Assembly: GCA_016296065.1 (NCBI GenBank)
Contig: JAEDKA010000079.1
Coordinates: forward strand, 1 to 8,871
DNA: 8,871 nucleotides
DNA from: Kiritimatiellia bacterium
Lineage (GTDB): Bacteria > Verrucomicrobiota > Kiritimatiellia > RFP12 > UBA1067
Direction: 5' to 3'
Positions 1-5,180 of this stretch are shown here, piece after piece. Positions within the stretch are counted from its first letter, which is position 1; every line of letters begins with the position of its first letter. The notes beneath the pieces were generated by a model that saw nothing but the letters and a program-made list of their open reading frames with translations, was not told the origin of the DNA and did not search any database. A program made the translations under genes and the position numbers.

Positions 1-55
1 GGAGCGTGTGAGGCGGGGAAGCGCACGAGAGGAAATTGGCGGCCCGACGTGGCTG
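1..55 (+). repeat. Direct repeat R1, copy 1
   Basis: These 55 bases are repeated without a mismatch at 307-361; identity ends at position 56 versus 362. The left boundary is cut by the window edge, so the repeat may be longer. It contains AATTGGCGGC (34-43), whose reverse complement lies in repeat R2 (145-154), so R1 and R2 could pair. A diverged relative appears to start near 379. No coding role is evident, and the family of the repeat is not recognised. Confidence 0.85.
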
Positions 56-133
56 CGGCGTATTTCATAAACGGCGGAGAACTTGTAAGCGTAAGCGACA
101 GGCGGCGTATAGAATTGATGGTCGCAGAGCCAT

Positions 134-179
134 GTCGGCGGGGTGCCGCCAATTGACGGTTCGGGCGCTGCCCCGACGA
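134..179 (+). repeat. Direct repeat R2, copy 1
   Basis: These 46 bases recur exactly at 581-626, and similarity continues for about 10 more bases with two mismatches. Each copy has two small hairpins, GGCGG/CCGCC and TCGGG/CCCGA, separated by AATTGACGGT. R2 follows R1 in both copies, but the gap between them differs (78 versus 219 bases). The pattern suggests a mosaic extragenic element rather than a simple tandem duplication. Confidence 0.85.
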
Positions 180-194
180 GCGCGCGGAGAGTCC

Positions 195-215
195 GAAGCG
201 CCGGGACGGCGCTTC
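195..215. repeat. Hairpin with GGGAC loop, copy 1
   Basis: An 8-bp perfect stem, GAAGCGCC with GGCGCTTC, encloses the loop GGGAC and is followed by CCCC. A second hairpin at 8830-8850 has the same loop, the same flanking CC/GG pairs and the same stem length, but two stem positions changed on both sides so that pairing is kept. This looks like a member of a dispersed palindrome family. No T-tract follows, so a classical terminator is not supported here. Confidence 0.6.
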
Positions 216-306
216 CCCCAGTCAGAGCTCGCCTTGCAATCGCATGAACAACGAAGAGCTGTCGGTCATGGTTGATTCACAAGTGAGCAAAGCCATGAAT
301 CCAAGC

Positions 307-361
307 GGAGCGTGTGAGGCGGGGAAGCGCACGAGAGGAAATTGGCGGCCCGACGTGGCTG
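307..361 (+). repeat. Direct repeat R1, copy 2
   Basis: This is an exact copy of bases 1-55, offset by 306 bases. The bases just before it (AAGC, 303-306) are also found at about 379, where a diverged copy seems to begin. After the repeat the sequence is unrelated to that after copy 1. Confidence 0.85.
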
Positions 362-580
362 GGAAATAGTGGTGAAATTAAGCGGAGGGGTGTGGAGGCG
401 AAGGTCTCACAAGAGGAGTGGTCTTGGCTCGCAGGCGTAGGAGGCGTATCATACGCAACCAGTGATAGACGCCGAGGCATGGCAGGCTAAGCGCAGCTTG
501 TTGTTGGAAGTGCGGAAGCCGTCGCGACGCCAAGATCCGACGGTTTGGGAGACCTTCGCGAAACACCCCGGAGCGTTCCG

Positions 581-626
581 GTCGGCGGGGTGCCGCCAAT
601 TGACGGTTCGGGCGCTGCCCCGACGA
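581..626 (+). repeat. Direct repeat R2, copy 2
   Basis: This is an exact copy of bases 134-179, offset by 447 bases, with the same two internal hairpins. It lies about 60 bases beyond the end of the toxin gene. Its GCCGCCAATT (592-601) is the inverse of AATTGGCGGC in R1 copy 2 (340-349). Confidence 0.85.
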
Positions 627-685
627 ACGCGCGTAGCGCACAGGGTCTGGGTGAGCGACGCGCCGATGGAGGCGGAGTAACGCCG

Positions 686-982
686 CTATAACGAGCGGAT
701 GGATTCGATAAGAAAACGGCAATGGCGCACGGAGATGACTTCGGGCGTTCTGCGCTTTACGCGGTAGATCACGCGATAGTCACCGACGATGACCTGCCGG
801 ATGTCGGCGCGGTTGAGTTCGCGGACGATGGAGCCGGACTCGGGGAAGTCGGTGAGTTGTTCGACTGCGGCATATACGCTATTGCGCCATTTTATGACCG
901 TCGGCCAGTCCTGGCTTTCTTCGGCGATATACCGCATGCATCCAAGAAGCCTGGCCTTGGCGCGCGGAGACCATTTGATCAT
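686..982 (-). CDS. RelE/ParE-family toxin
   Basis: This 98-residue basic protein fits the RelE/ParE toxin superfamily in size and pattern. It has an N-terminal helix segment (WSPRAKARLLGCMRYIAEES), a DFPESG turn, and a C-terminal core with IRQVIVGDYRVIYRV followed by VISVRHCRF. In this superfamily RelE-like members cut mRNA at the ribosome and ParE-like members poison DNA gyrase; the sequence alone does not settle which, though it looks closer to ParE. The ATG overlaps the antitoxin stop as ATGA (979-982), so the two are translationally coupled. AAGGAA at 991-996 (minus strand), inside the antitoxin gene, is a suitable ribosome site 8 bases from the start. Length is normal for the family and no truncation is seen. 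Confidence 0.85.
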   Translation of the reverse strand: MIKWSPRAKARLLGCMRYIAEESQDWPTVIKWRNSVYAAVEQLTDFPESGSIVRELNRADIRQVIVGDYRVIYRVKRRTPEVISVRHCRFLIESIRSL

Positions 983-1338
983 AGGCCAAGTTCCTTGCGC
1001 ATTAGTTCGCCTTCAGCTTCGACCTGCCGCTTCAGTTCCGCGTGCGGGATTCCTTCGCCGCGATCGAGCTCGGCTTCGGCAACGCGAACGTCTTCCCTGA
1101 GCTCCTGCGTCTCGACGAAAGCATCCCAGTCCTCGATGTTGCCGATGAAGGATGTGGGGCGTCCGTTCTGCGTGATGAAGATGAGCCGGTGCGTCTCGCT
1201 GGTGCGCTTCAGGCATGCGGCGAGGTTGTTGCGGCACTCGGAGAAGGATATGACGTCCTCGGAGAGCCGGGGCGTGGGGAATGCGCGGTGCACGCGGGGC
1301 CGCGAGCGGGTGGTTGTTTTCTCGGTGACTTTAGGCAT
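979..1338 (-). CDS. Phd/YefM-family antitoxin
   Basis: This 119-residue protein precedes and overlaps the toxin, the usual order for type II pairs. The Phd/YefM pattern is visible as SFSECRNNLAACLKR, then IFITQNGRPTSFIGNIEDWDAF, which match the DNA-binding N-domain with its characteristic TqnGrp strand. The acidic, helical C-terminus with GEGIPHAELKRQVEAEGE would wrap the toxin. About 25 basic residues precede the recognised domain, an extension longer than usual. The start is placed at ATG 1338 because AAGGAG (1347-1352) lies 8 bases upstream; an in-frame GTG at 1345-1347 overlaps that site and is unlikely. The protein is expected to neutralise the toxin and repress its own promoter. Confidence 0.85.
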   Translation of the reverse strand: MPKVTEKTTTRSRPRVHRAFPTPRLSEDVISFSECRNNLAACLKRTSETHRLIFITQNGRPTSFIGNIEDWDAFVETQELREDVRVAEAELDRGEGIPHAELKRQVEAEGELMRKELGL

Positions 1339-1346
1339 GTCAGACA

Positions 1347-1352
1347 CTCCTT
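1347..1352 (-). promoter_or_regulatory. Ribosome binding site that fixes the antitoxin start
   Basis: AAGGAG on the minus strand lies 8 bases before ATG 1338-1336. The in-frame upstream GTG (1347-1345) shares its first base with this site, so it cannot use it. This favours the shorter antitoxin. Confidence 0.75.
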
Positions 1353-1366
1353 GCTTTTCGGCGAAT

Positions 1367-1395
1367 ATTGTACATGATTATGTCCATGCGGTCAA
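1367..1395 (-). promoter_or_regulatory. Sigma-70 promoter of the toxin-antitoxin operon
   Basis: On the minus strand TTGACC (1395-1390) and TACAAT (1372-1367) are separated by exactly 17 bases. Each hexamer differs from consensus at one position. Transcription would start near 1360, leaving a leader of about 20 bases before the antitoxin ATG. Confidence 0.8.
1369..1386. promoter_or_regulatory. Candidate antitoxin operator
   Basis: TGTACAT-GATT-ATGTCCA is an inverted repeat matching at 6 of 7 positions. It fills most of the spacer and touches the -10 box of the toxin-antitoxin promoter. Phd/YefM antitoxins usually repress their own operons by binding such palindromes, so this is the natural candidate for the site. 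The assignment is inferred from position and symmetry only. Confidence 0.45.
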
Positions 1396-1417
1396 GGGGG
1401 AATCCTTGCCGGCATGG
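1384..1417. repeat. Bulged inverted repeat between divergent promoters
   Basis: CCATGC-GG-T-CAAGG pairs with CCTTG-CC-G-GCATGG across the 6-base loop GGGAAT, giving 13 pairs with one unpaired base on each side. It contains the -35 box of the minus-strand promoter. The core (1391-1411) shares two 8-base blocks with the hairpin in the leader of the gene at 2642. It could be a second operator or a boundary structure. Confidence 0.45.
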
Positions 1418-1445
1418 CCATGGTGCACATGAGCGGGGCTGATTA

Positions 1446-1454
1446 TGGTATAAT
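1446..1454 (+). promoter_or_regulatory. Extended -10 promoter for the SWIM gene
   Basis: TGGTATAAT is a perfect TATAAT with the upstream TG of an extended -10 element. No good -35 hexamer sits at the right distance, which an extended -10 tolerates. The start of transcription would be near 1461, giving a leader of about 28 bases. Confidence 0.6.
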
Positions 1455-1488
1455 CTTTGCATGGAAAGACATGATCGGGCTGTAGTCG

Positions 1489-2073
1489 ATGAGTAAGAAG
1501 AAATATCCTGTCCGCATACCGCGGTATGCCGCGGGGATTCGCGCGCAGGAGTCGCGCTCCGGCGGCGCGCGCACATGGTGGGCGCGCCGCTGGGTCGAGG
1601 TGCTGGAGCGGATGGGGCTCGGCGCTCGGCTCGGCAGGGGAAAGCACTATGCGGTTTCTGGACAGGTCACCGGAATGCGCCTGGAGGGTCCGCACGTAGA
1701 GGCGCAGGTCGTCGGCACGCGCGAGAATCCCTACAGGGTCACGATAGACTTCCGCGTACCGGATGGCGCGGCGCGCGAGGCGATAGTCTCGCGCATCAAG
1801 GGCGAGCCGATGCTCGCCGCACGGCTTCTCGCGGACGATCTTCCGACCGAGGTCGAGCAGGCGTTCCGCGACGCGGGGCTCGACTTCTTCCCGGGCGGCA
1901 AGCTCGCACCCGGAGTGTACGACATGACGACGGCGTGCTCGTGTCCGGACTACGCGAACCCCTGCAAGCACGTCTCCGCCGTGCTGCTCATCCTCGGGGA
2001 GGAGATCGCGCGGCGTCCGATGACGCTTCTGGAACTCCGCGGAATCGGCGAGGAGGATCTTTATGAGGGGTGA
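1489..2073 (+). CDS. SWIM zinc-finger domain protein
   Basis: This 194-residue protein carries a SWIM zinc-binding motif, C150-S-C152 followed by C159-K-H161 (CxCx6CxH), after a conserved-looking ACSCPDYANPCKH segment. The N-terminal part has WWARRWVEVLERMG, then GRGKHYAVSGQVTGM and two beta-rich repeats (VEAQVVGTRENPYRVTIDF), the layout of the bacterial SWIM family that often sits near SNF2-type helicases. SWIM domains bind DNA or proteins; the precise role of these small bacterial members is not established. No helicase gene lies in this window. The ATG follows an in-frame stop (1483-1485), so this start is forced, although no strong ribosome site precedes it. It ends at LLELRGIGEEDLYEG, where relatives, as I recall them, continue into a further helical segment encoded here by the next ORF. 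Confidence 0.8.
   Translation: MSKKKYPVRIPRYAAGIRAQESRSGGARTWWARRWVEVLERMGLGARLGRGKHYAVSGQVTGMRLEGPHVEAQVVGTRENPYRVTIDFRVPDGAAREAIVSRIKGEPMLAARLLADDLPTEVEQAFRDAGLDFFPGGKLAPGVYDMTTACSCPDYANPCKHVSAVLLILGEEIARRPMTLLELRGIGEEDLYEG
2051..2056 (+). promoter_or_regulatory. Internal ribosome site for the 61-codon ORF
   Basis: AGGAGG lies inside the end of the SWIM gene, 6 bases before ATG 2063. It is the best Shine-Dalgarno match in this part of the window. It would serve reinitiation at 2063 or, alternatively, stimulate frameshifting as the similar element does in the release factor 2 gene. Confidence 0.65.
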
Positions 2074-2248
2074 GTGCGCGAAGAAGGAGAGCGCGGTCCT
2101 GAAGCGCCTCGGCCCCGTACCTTTCTGGCGCGGAGAGCGCAAGTGCCTCGATGCCCTCGGCGAGATGTACTCGCGTGCGATGGAGAACGCCGGCAGACGC
2201 CTTCTGACGCTTGAAAAACGCACTCGGTCCAGCGACGGAAACAGGTAA
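2063..2248 (+). CDS. C-terminal segment of the SWIM protein family (split gene)
   Basis: This 61-residue ORF starts inside the last codons of the SWIM gene, overlaps it by 11 bases in the +1 frame, and has an AGGAGG site 6 bases upstream. The segment KRLGPVPFWRGERKCLDALGE followed by MYSRAMENAGRRLL resembles, from memory, the C-terminal tail found fused to longer SWIM family proteins. It may therefore be a separate subunit made by coupled translation, the product of a +1 frameshift, or the result of a single-base indel in the genome or assembly. The peptide is basic and helical with no signal or membrane segment. Confidence is good that it is translated, lower on how. Confidence 0.6.
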   Translation: MRGECAKKESAVLKRLGPVPFWRGERKCLDALGEMYSRAMENAGRRLLTLEKRTRSSDGNR

Positions 2249-2339
2249 CGGCGCTGCGTCGGAAGGGCAGGGTTTACGCATTTGAACTTACGCGCGTCAG
2301 GCGGCATGGTCTCTGGCTGTGCGAGCCGAAACTTCCCTT

Positions 2340-2466
2340 AGTGTGCAAATGTGCAAGTGTGCAAACGGTCGGTGCCCAGCGGTCAGCACCAGCACCAGTT
2401 TCCGCAGGCGGAGGTTTGCGCTGGAAACTGGTGCTGACCGTTGATGCATTTGCACATTTGCACACT
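2340..2466. repeat. 127-bp quasi-palindrome with 8-bp tandem units in its arms
   Basis: The outer arms (2340-2370 and 2436-2466) match as inverted repeats at 26 of 31 positions. The inner arms (2381-2403 and 2423-2439) match perfectly over 17 bases, apart from a 6-base AGCACC duplication in the left arm. The left outer arm is three tandem octamers, TGTGCAAA, TGTGCAAG and TGTGCAAA; the right arm carries their complements, with the innermost unit diverged. The structure lies 91 bases after the SWIM operon. It could be a strong hairpin in RNA, a protein-binding palindrome or a small mobile repeat; no transposase is nearby. Confidence 0.75.
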
Positions 2467-2576
2467 CGAAAGAAAGCCCCGCAGGGGCGGCGGGTCTTCC
2501 CCCGTCTGTGGGAAGAGCGGCATCGTTTTCCATAATTATTTCTTGGACGAAAAAGCAGTTTCGTCGAATAGCATTT

Positions 2577-2585
2577 TGATACAAT
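2577..2585 (+). promoter_or_regulatory. Extended -10 promoter for the secreted modular protein
   Basis: TGATACAAT combines an extended -10 TG with TACAAT, within an AT-rich stretch. The -35 region is weak (AGTTTC or similar at about 2557-2563). Transcription would begin near 2592, giving a leader of about 50 bases that includes the hairpin at 2601-2616. Confidence 0.55.
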
Positions 2586-2600
2586 ATAGGCAAACTCAGT

Positions 2601-2616
2601 CAAGGGTATGCCCTTG
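2601..2616 (+). promoter_or_regulatory. Leader hairpin
   Basis: CAAGGG-TATG-CCCTTG is a perfect 6-bp stem with a 4-base loop in the presumed leader, ending 13 bases before the GGAGG ribosome site. Its flanks and stem resemble the core at 1391-1411. It may affect mRNA stability or initiation; no known riboswitch is recognised. Confidence 0.45.
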
Positions 2617-2641
2617 CCGAGCACAAAATGGAGGTAACGAA

Positions 2642-4996
2642 ATGAGCAAGAGTCCGTCGCTGTTAACAAAGGCCGCCGCGTGCGTGATATTCGCGCCGTC
2701 GCTCGCCGCATTCGCCGCCGTCCCGGCGGTTACGGTTGATCACAGTTTCAACCAGTACGACTACACGGCCCAGGCAGATATAGACGCCTACATAGACGGT
2801 GGACATGACGGCTCCCCCCGCATTACATGGACGGCGGACGGAAGCGACTACACCATTCAGCGCAGTTCCAACAACGGCTCATCGTGGGAGGATGTCGCAG
2901 TGGTCACGGGATCGGACAGTTCCTACGTCGATTCTTCCGCAAAGATTGCAAAGACATATATCTACCGTCTCGCGAGTGTGTCTCAGGGCGGAGACCAGCC
3001 TGAGCCGGATCCTATCGAGACTGGTTCAGTGAGCGGATCGATCACCGTCATGCGCTATCTCGGTCCAAAGAATGCTGACGCGACTTTCTCCGACGGCGAA
3101 GGCGGACTGAGCTGGGCTTGGGGTGGTAAATCGGTCTGCCTGGTATTTGACGGCGGACTCAATCAAAAGGATTTCATTGCGCGGGGAAGGTCGGCGGAAT
3201 ACTATGTAAAAGATACTACACAGTATCCGATTCTGGGCATAGATTACGGTGAAACCGTCTATGTTTCATATTGCAGGACCGTGCCTCGTTATGACGATGC
3301 CAATCGCGAGCACAGGGTCAACACAATGGTTGTCTACGGAGCGGGTCAGGACTGGGCGAATACCGGAGTGGCCATTTCGGGTGAACTGCAGGCTTCTCTC
3401 GATCATGCCATTGCCTCTGGTTCTGGTTTTGGCTGGTACGGAATGCCTGTTGACAGCAGCACAGGATACCGTTGCATTTACGTTACAGGCATTAAAGATG
3501 CAAACGTTACCGAGGTCGAGTTCTGGGGCTGGACGGCGGCAGACCTCGCCGAGGCCGCGAAGATAGACGATGTCACATTCTCTGTCGATCGTACCGACTT
3601 CATCAATTCCTATGCTGTGCTGACGTTTGAAGGTTCGGCAAACGGCTTGACTGTTCAGCGCCGCTTTGGTGAAGACGGCGAGTGGACCGATGTCGGTACT
3701 GTGTCCGGCAGCACGTTCACGGACGAGACGGTTCCCTACGGCGGCAAGGTCTACTACCGCCTTTCCAACGGTACGTCCGTCACGTCCGAGCAGAGCTTCG
3801 TAAGAATGCACAGGATTACCACTGACAGCGTCACATTTTTCACAGATGCGCCGATGACGGCGACGGATTGGGTAAAACCCGTTTCCAATTCGTTCGACGG
3901 CGATACCTCCACTTTTGCGGACTTGGACAAGGATACTGCAAAACTTGGCGTCGATTTCGGATCGCGCAGCGTCGCCGTTGCGGTGGTCCGCGCAATGCCT
4001 AGGGGTGGCACATTGACGTACAGGATGAAGAATGCCATTCTTTACGGAAGTGTTAAAGGTGCCGAAGAAGAGGGGGCAACCTCGGATAAGGCAACTGCAT
4101 TGACCGAGCCCTTCCCCGACACTGCGGAAGGTGAGTGGTGTGAGCTTCAGGTGCAGACGCCAAACTACTACCGCAGTTATTATGTCTCTAAAAACGGTTC
4201 ATTCCATGGAAATATAGCTGAAGTCGAGTTCTATGGCTGGACTTTGTCCGATATTGACAATCCCCCGCTGGACTTTACGGTCGTTTGGAACAATCTGGAT
4301 GACTTCAAGCCTCTTCTCTCGTGGAACGCGATCGGTCGTGCCGTCGAGATTCAGCGCGCTGACAATGCAGAGGGGCCGTGGGGTACGCTCGCGACTGCCG
4401 CCGCAAATGAATCCTCTTATGTCGATACAACTGTAAAGCGTTACGGTTTAAAATATTTCTATCGTCTGAAGTTCGGCAGCACAACGAGCGAAGTGCTGTC
4501 GTTCGTGAGACTTCGCCGATTGGTTGGAACTGCTTTTACCAATTCTGAGGGACCGAATGATGACAAGCCTGAACATGCGCTTGACAAGGCGTTTGACGGA
4601 TTGACGGAAGGTTATGTGGAGCTTAAGAAGTTCAATGGCGCCGATCCCAAGGTCGGAATGGAATTCGCCGACGGGGAGACAGCGGTTGCGCTTGTGCGAT
4701 TCTATCCGCGCCACGAGTGGGAGGGCAATCTCGACAAGTCGAATGTCAGAGTGTTTGCGTCGAATCGTACGGTTGCGGAAGAATCCGCAGATACAGTGAA
4801 TGGAGAAGCTATCACGGAGGCTACGACATTTGTAAACTATACGCCTCCAGCATGGCAGGAGCGCTGGGTTGAGTCGCCTGGCTATTATCGCTGCTATTAC
4901 TATCAGGGCAACTACCTCGCGAGTATGTCCGAAATCGAGTTCTACGGCTACTTGATGAGCGACATCGTGCGTCCGTTCAGAATTTATATTCGCTGA
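2642..4996 (+). CDS. Secreted protein with three Fn3-like/discoidin-like units
   Basis: This 784-residue protein begins with a signal peptide (K3 and K10, hydrophobic 11-24, likely cut near 25-26). GGAGG at 2630-2634 lies 7 bases from the ATG, fixing the start. Three Fn3-like segments (about 38-118, 308-393, 541-625) share an IQR...W...YVD...YYRL pattern, with YRL at R109, R373 and R608. Each is followed by a domain resembling F5/8 type C (discoidin/CBM32): about 136-307, 394-540 and 625-776. Each of these ends in a motif like EVEFYGW (E291, E527, E764; period 236-237). The second has FDGDTSTF and GVDFG, and all show VxxVRxxPR-like strands, typical of the fold. The family usually binds galactose-type sugars, other glycans or surfaces. 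No catalytic domain, sorting motif or membrane anchor is seen. Codon use is less GC-biased than in the enzyme gene downstream. A role as a glycan-binding or adhesive surface protein is inferred. Confidence 0.75.
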   Translation: MSKSPSLLTKAAACVIFAPSLAAFAAVPAVTVDHSFNQYDYTAQADIDAYIDGGHDGSPRITWTADGSDYTIQRSSNNGSSWEDVAVVTGSDSSYVDSSAKIAKTYIYRLASVSQGGDQPEPDPIETGSVSGSITVMRYLGPKNADATFSDGEGGLSWAWGGKSVCLVFDGGLNQKDFIARGRSAEYYVKDTTQYPILGIDYGETVYVSYCRTVPRYDDANREHRVNTMVVYGAGQDWANTGVAISGELQASLDHAIASGSGFGWYGMPVDSSTGYRCIYVTGIKDANVTEVEFWGWTAADLAEAAKIDDVTFSVDRTDFINSYAVLTFEGSANGLTVQRRFGEDGEWTDVGTVSGSTFTDETVPYGGKVYYRLSNGTSVTSEQSFVRMHRITTDSVTFFTDAPMTATDWVKPVSNSFDGDTSTFADLDKDTAKLGVDFGSRSVAVAVVRAMPRGGTLTYRMKNAILYGSVKGAEEEGATSDKATALTEPFPDTAEGEWCELQVQTPNYYRSYYVSKNGSFHGNIAEVEFYGWTLSDIDNPPLDFTVVWNNLDDFKPLLSWNAIGRAVEIQRADNAEGPWGTLATAAANESSYVDTTVKRYGLKYFYRLKFGSTTSEVLSFVRLRRLVGTAFTNSEGPNDDKPEHALDKAFDGLTEGYVELKKFNGADPKVGMEFADGETAVALVRFYPRHEWEGNLDKSNVRVFASNRTVAEESADTVNGEAITEATTFVNYTPPAWQERWVESPGYYRCYYYQGNYLASMSEIEFYGYLMSDIVRPFRIYIR

Positions 4997-5028
4997 TCTG
5001 GGGTTAGGCAAGACCGGAGGGGAAGTTA

Positions 5029-5124
5029 TTGGAACCGGTCGTCACATATGCCGCTGCCTACCTGGGCGCGCTTTTGGCGGGGCTAGTCCTCGTCAAAAGC
5101 GCGCTCACGGCAAGAAAAATGTAA
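5029..5124 (+). CDS. Probable 31-residue single-span membrane peptide
   Basis: This ORF starts at TTG and ends at TAA 5122-5124. GGAGG (5016-5020) lies 8 bases upstream, a strong match. The product has a short acidic N-terminus (MEPVV), one hydrophobic span (about residues 6-22, YAAAYLGALLAGLVLV) and a basic tail (KSALTARKM), so it should insert with its C-terminus inside. No ATG or GTG start exists in this frame, and a stop at 5005-5007 closes it upstream. It begins 32 bases after the secreted protein and 56 bases before the enzyme gene. The function is unknown; it could be an accessory to either neighbour. The inverted repeat GACCGG/CCGGTC (5012-5040) encloses the start codon and overlaps the ribosome site, so initiation could be controlled. 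It may still be a chance ORF. Confidence 0.5.
   Translation: MEPVVTYAAAYLGALLAGLVLVKSALTARKM
5066..5104. repeat. Perfect 11-bp inverted repeat
   Basis: GCGCGCTTTTG (5066-5076) and CAAAAGCGCGC (5094-5104) pair without mismatch across a 17-base loop. The repeat lies inside the proposed 31-codon ORF. It has no T-tract after it, so it is not a standard terminator. It might be a protein-binding site or an RNA stem between the two large genes. Confidence 0.6.
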
Positions 5125-5180
5125 TCAATCTTCGTGCGGTAATGGCGCAGGTCTGTATGCGATTGACTTAAACAAGGGAT

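Larger units (their letters stand above)
1..685. other. Gene-poor repeat region
   Basis: No convincing gene is seen on either strand. Open frames here (for example 36-275 and 462-680 on the plus strand) give arginine-rich, low-complexity peptides with no recognisable domain. The stretch holds repeats R1 and R2 in two copies each and the hairpin at 195-215. A short 5-bp hairpin (683-687 with 694-698) overlaps the stop codon of the toxin gene at the right edge. The region could be eroded accessory DNA. Confidence 0.6.
2249..2641. other. Intergenic region with palindrome and promoter
   Basis: These 393 bases hold no supported gene. They contain the quasi-palindrome (2340-2466), two small hairpins without T-tracts (GCCCC/GGGGC, 2476-2488; CTTCCC/GGGAAG, 2496-2515), the promoter (2577-2585) and a leader hairpin (2601-2616). 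Nothing recognisable is seen in 2249-2339. The first half is GC-rich and the part from about 2521 is AT-rich, as expected for a promoter zone. Confidence 0.6.

Noticed and set aside
36..275. Possible small basic protein across R1 and R2, with a partly similar frame at 462-680
   Set aside because: The shared peptide comes only from the DNA repeat. The frames are arginine-rich, lack domains, and the second copy is interrupted by a stop at about 438. Non-coding repeats explain it better.
1..636. CRISPR array
   Set aside because: Only two copies of each repeat exist, and the intervals are long and unequal; no cas gene is present.
1345..1347. GTG start for a slightly longer antitoxin
   Set aside because: It overlaps the AAGGAG ribosome site that is well placed for ATG 1338.
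722..1432. Open frame of 236 codons on the plus strand
   Set aside because: It is antisense to the toxin-antitoxin pair, which has motifs, coupling, ribosome sites and a promoter.
1378..2307. Open frame of 309 codons on the minus strand
   Set aside because: It is antisense to the SWIM gene and its tail ORF, has no domain features, and crosses the promoter region.
2476..2515. Rho-independent terminator after the SWIM operon
   Set aside because: The two small hairpins lack a following T-tract and sit over 200 bases from the last stop codon.
2441..2641. N-terminal extension of the modular protein to an upstream start
   Set aside because: The extension would run through the palindrome and promoter, while ATG 2642 has a perfect GGAGG site and starts a signal peptide.
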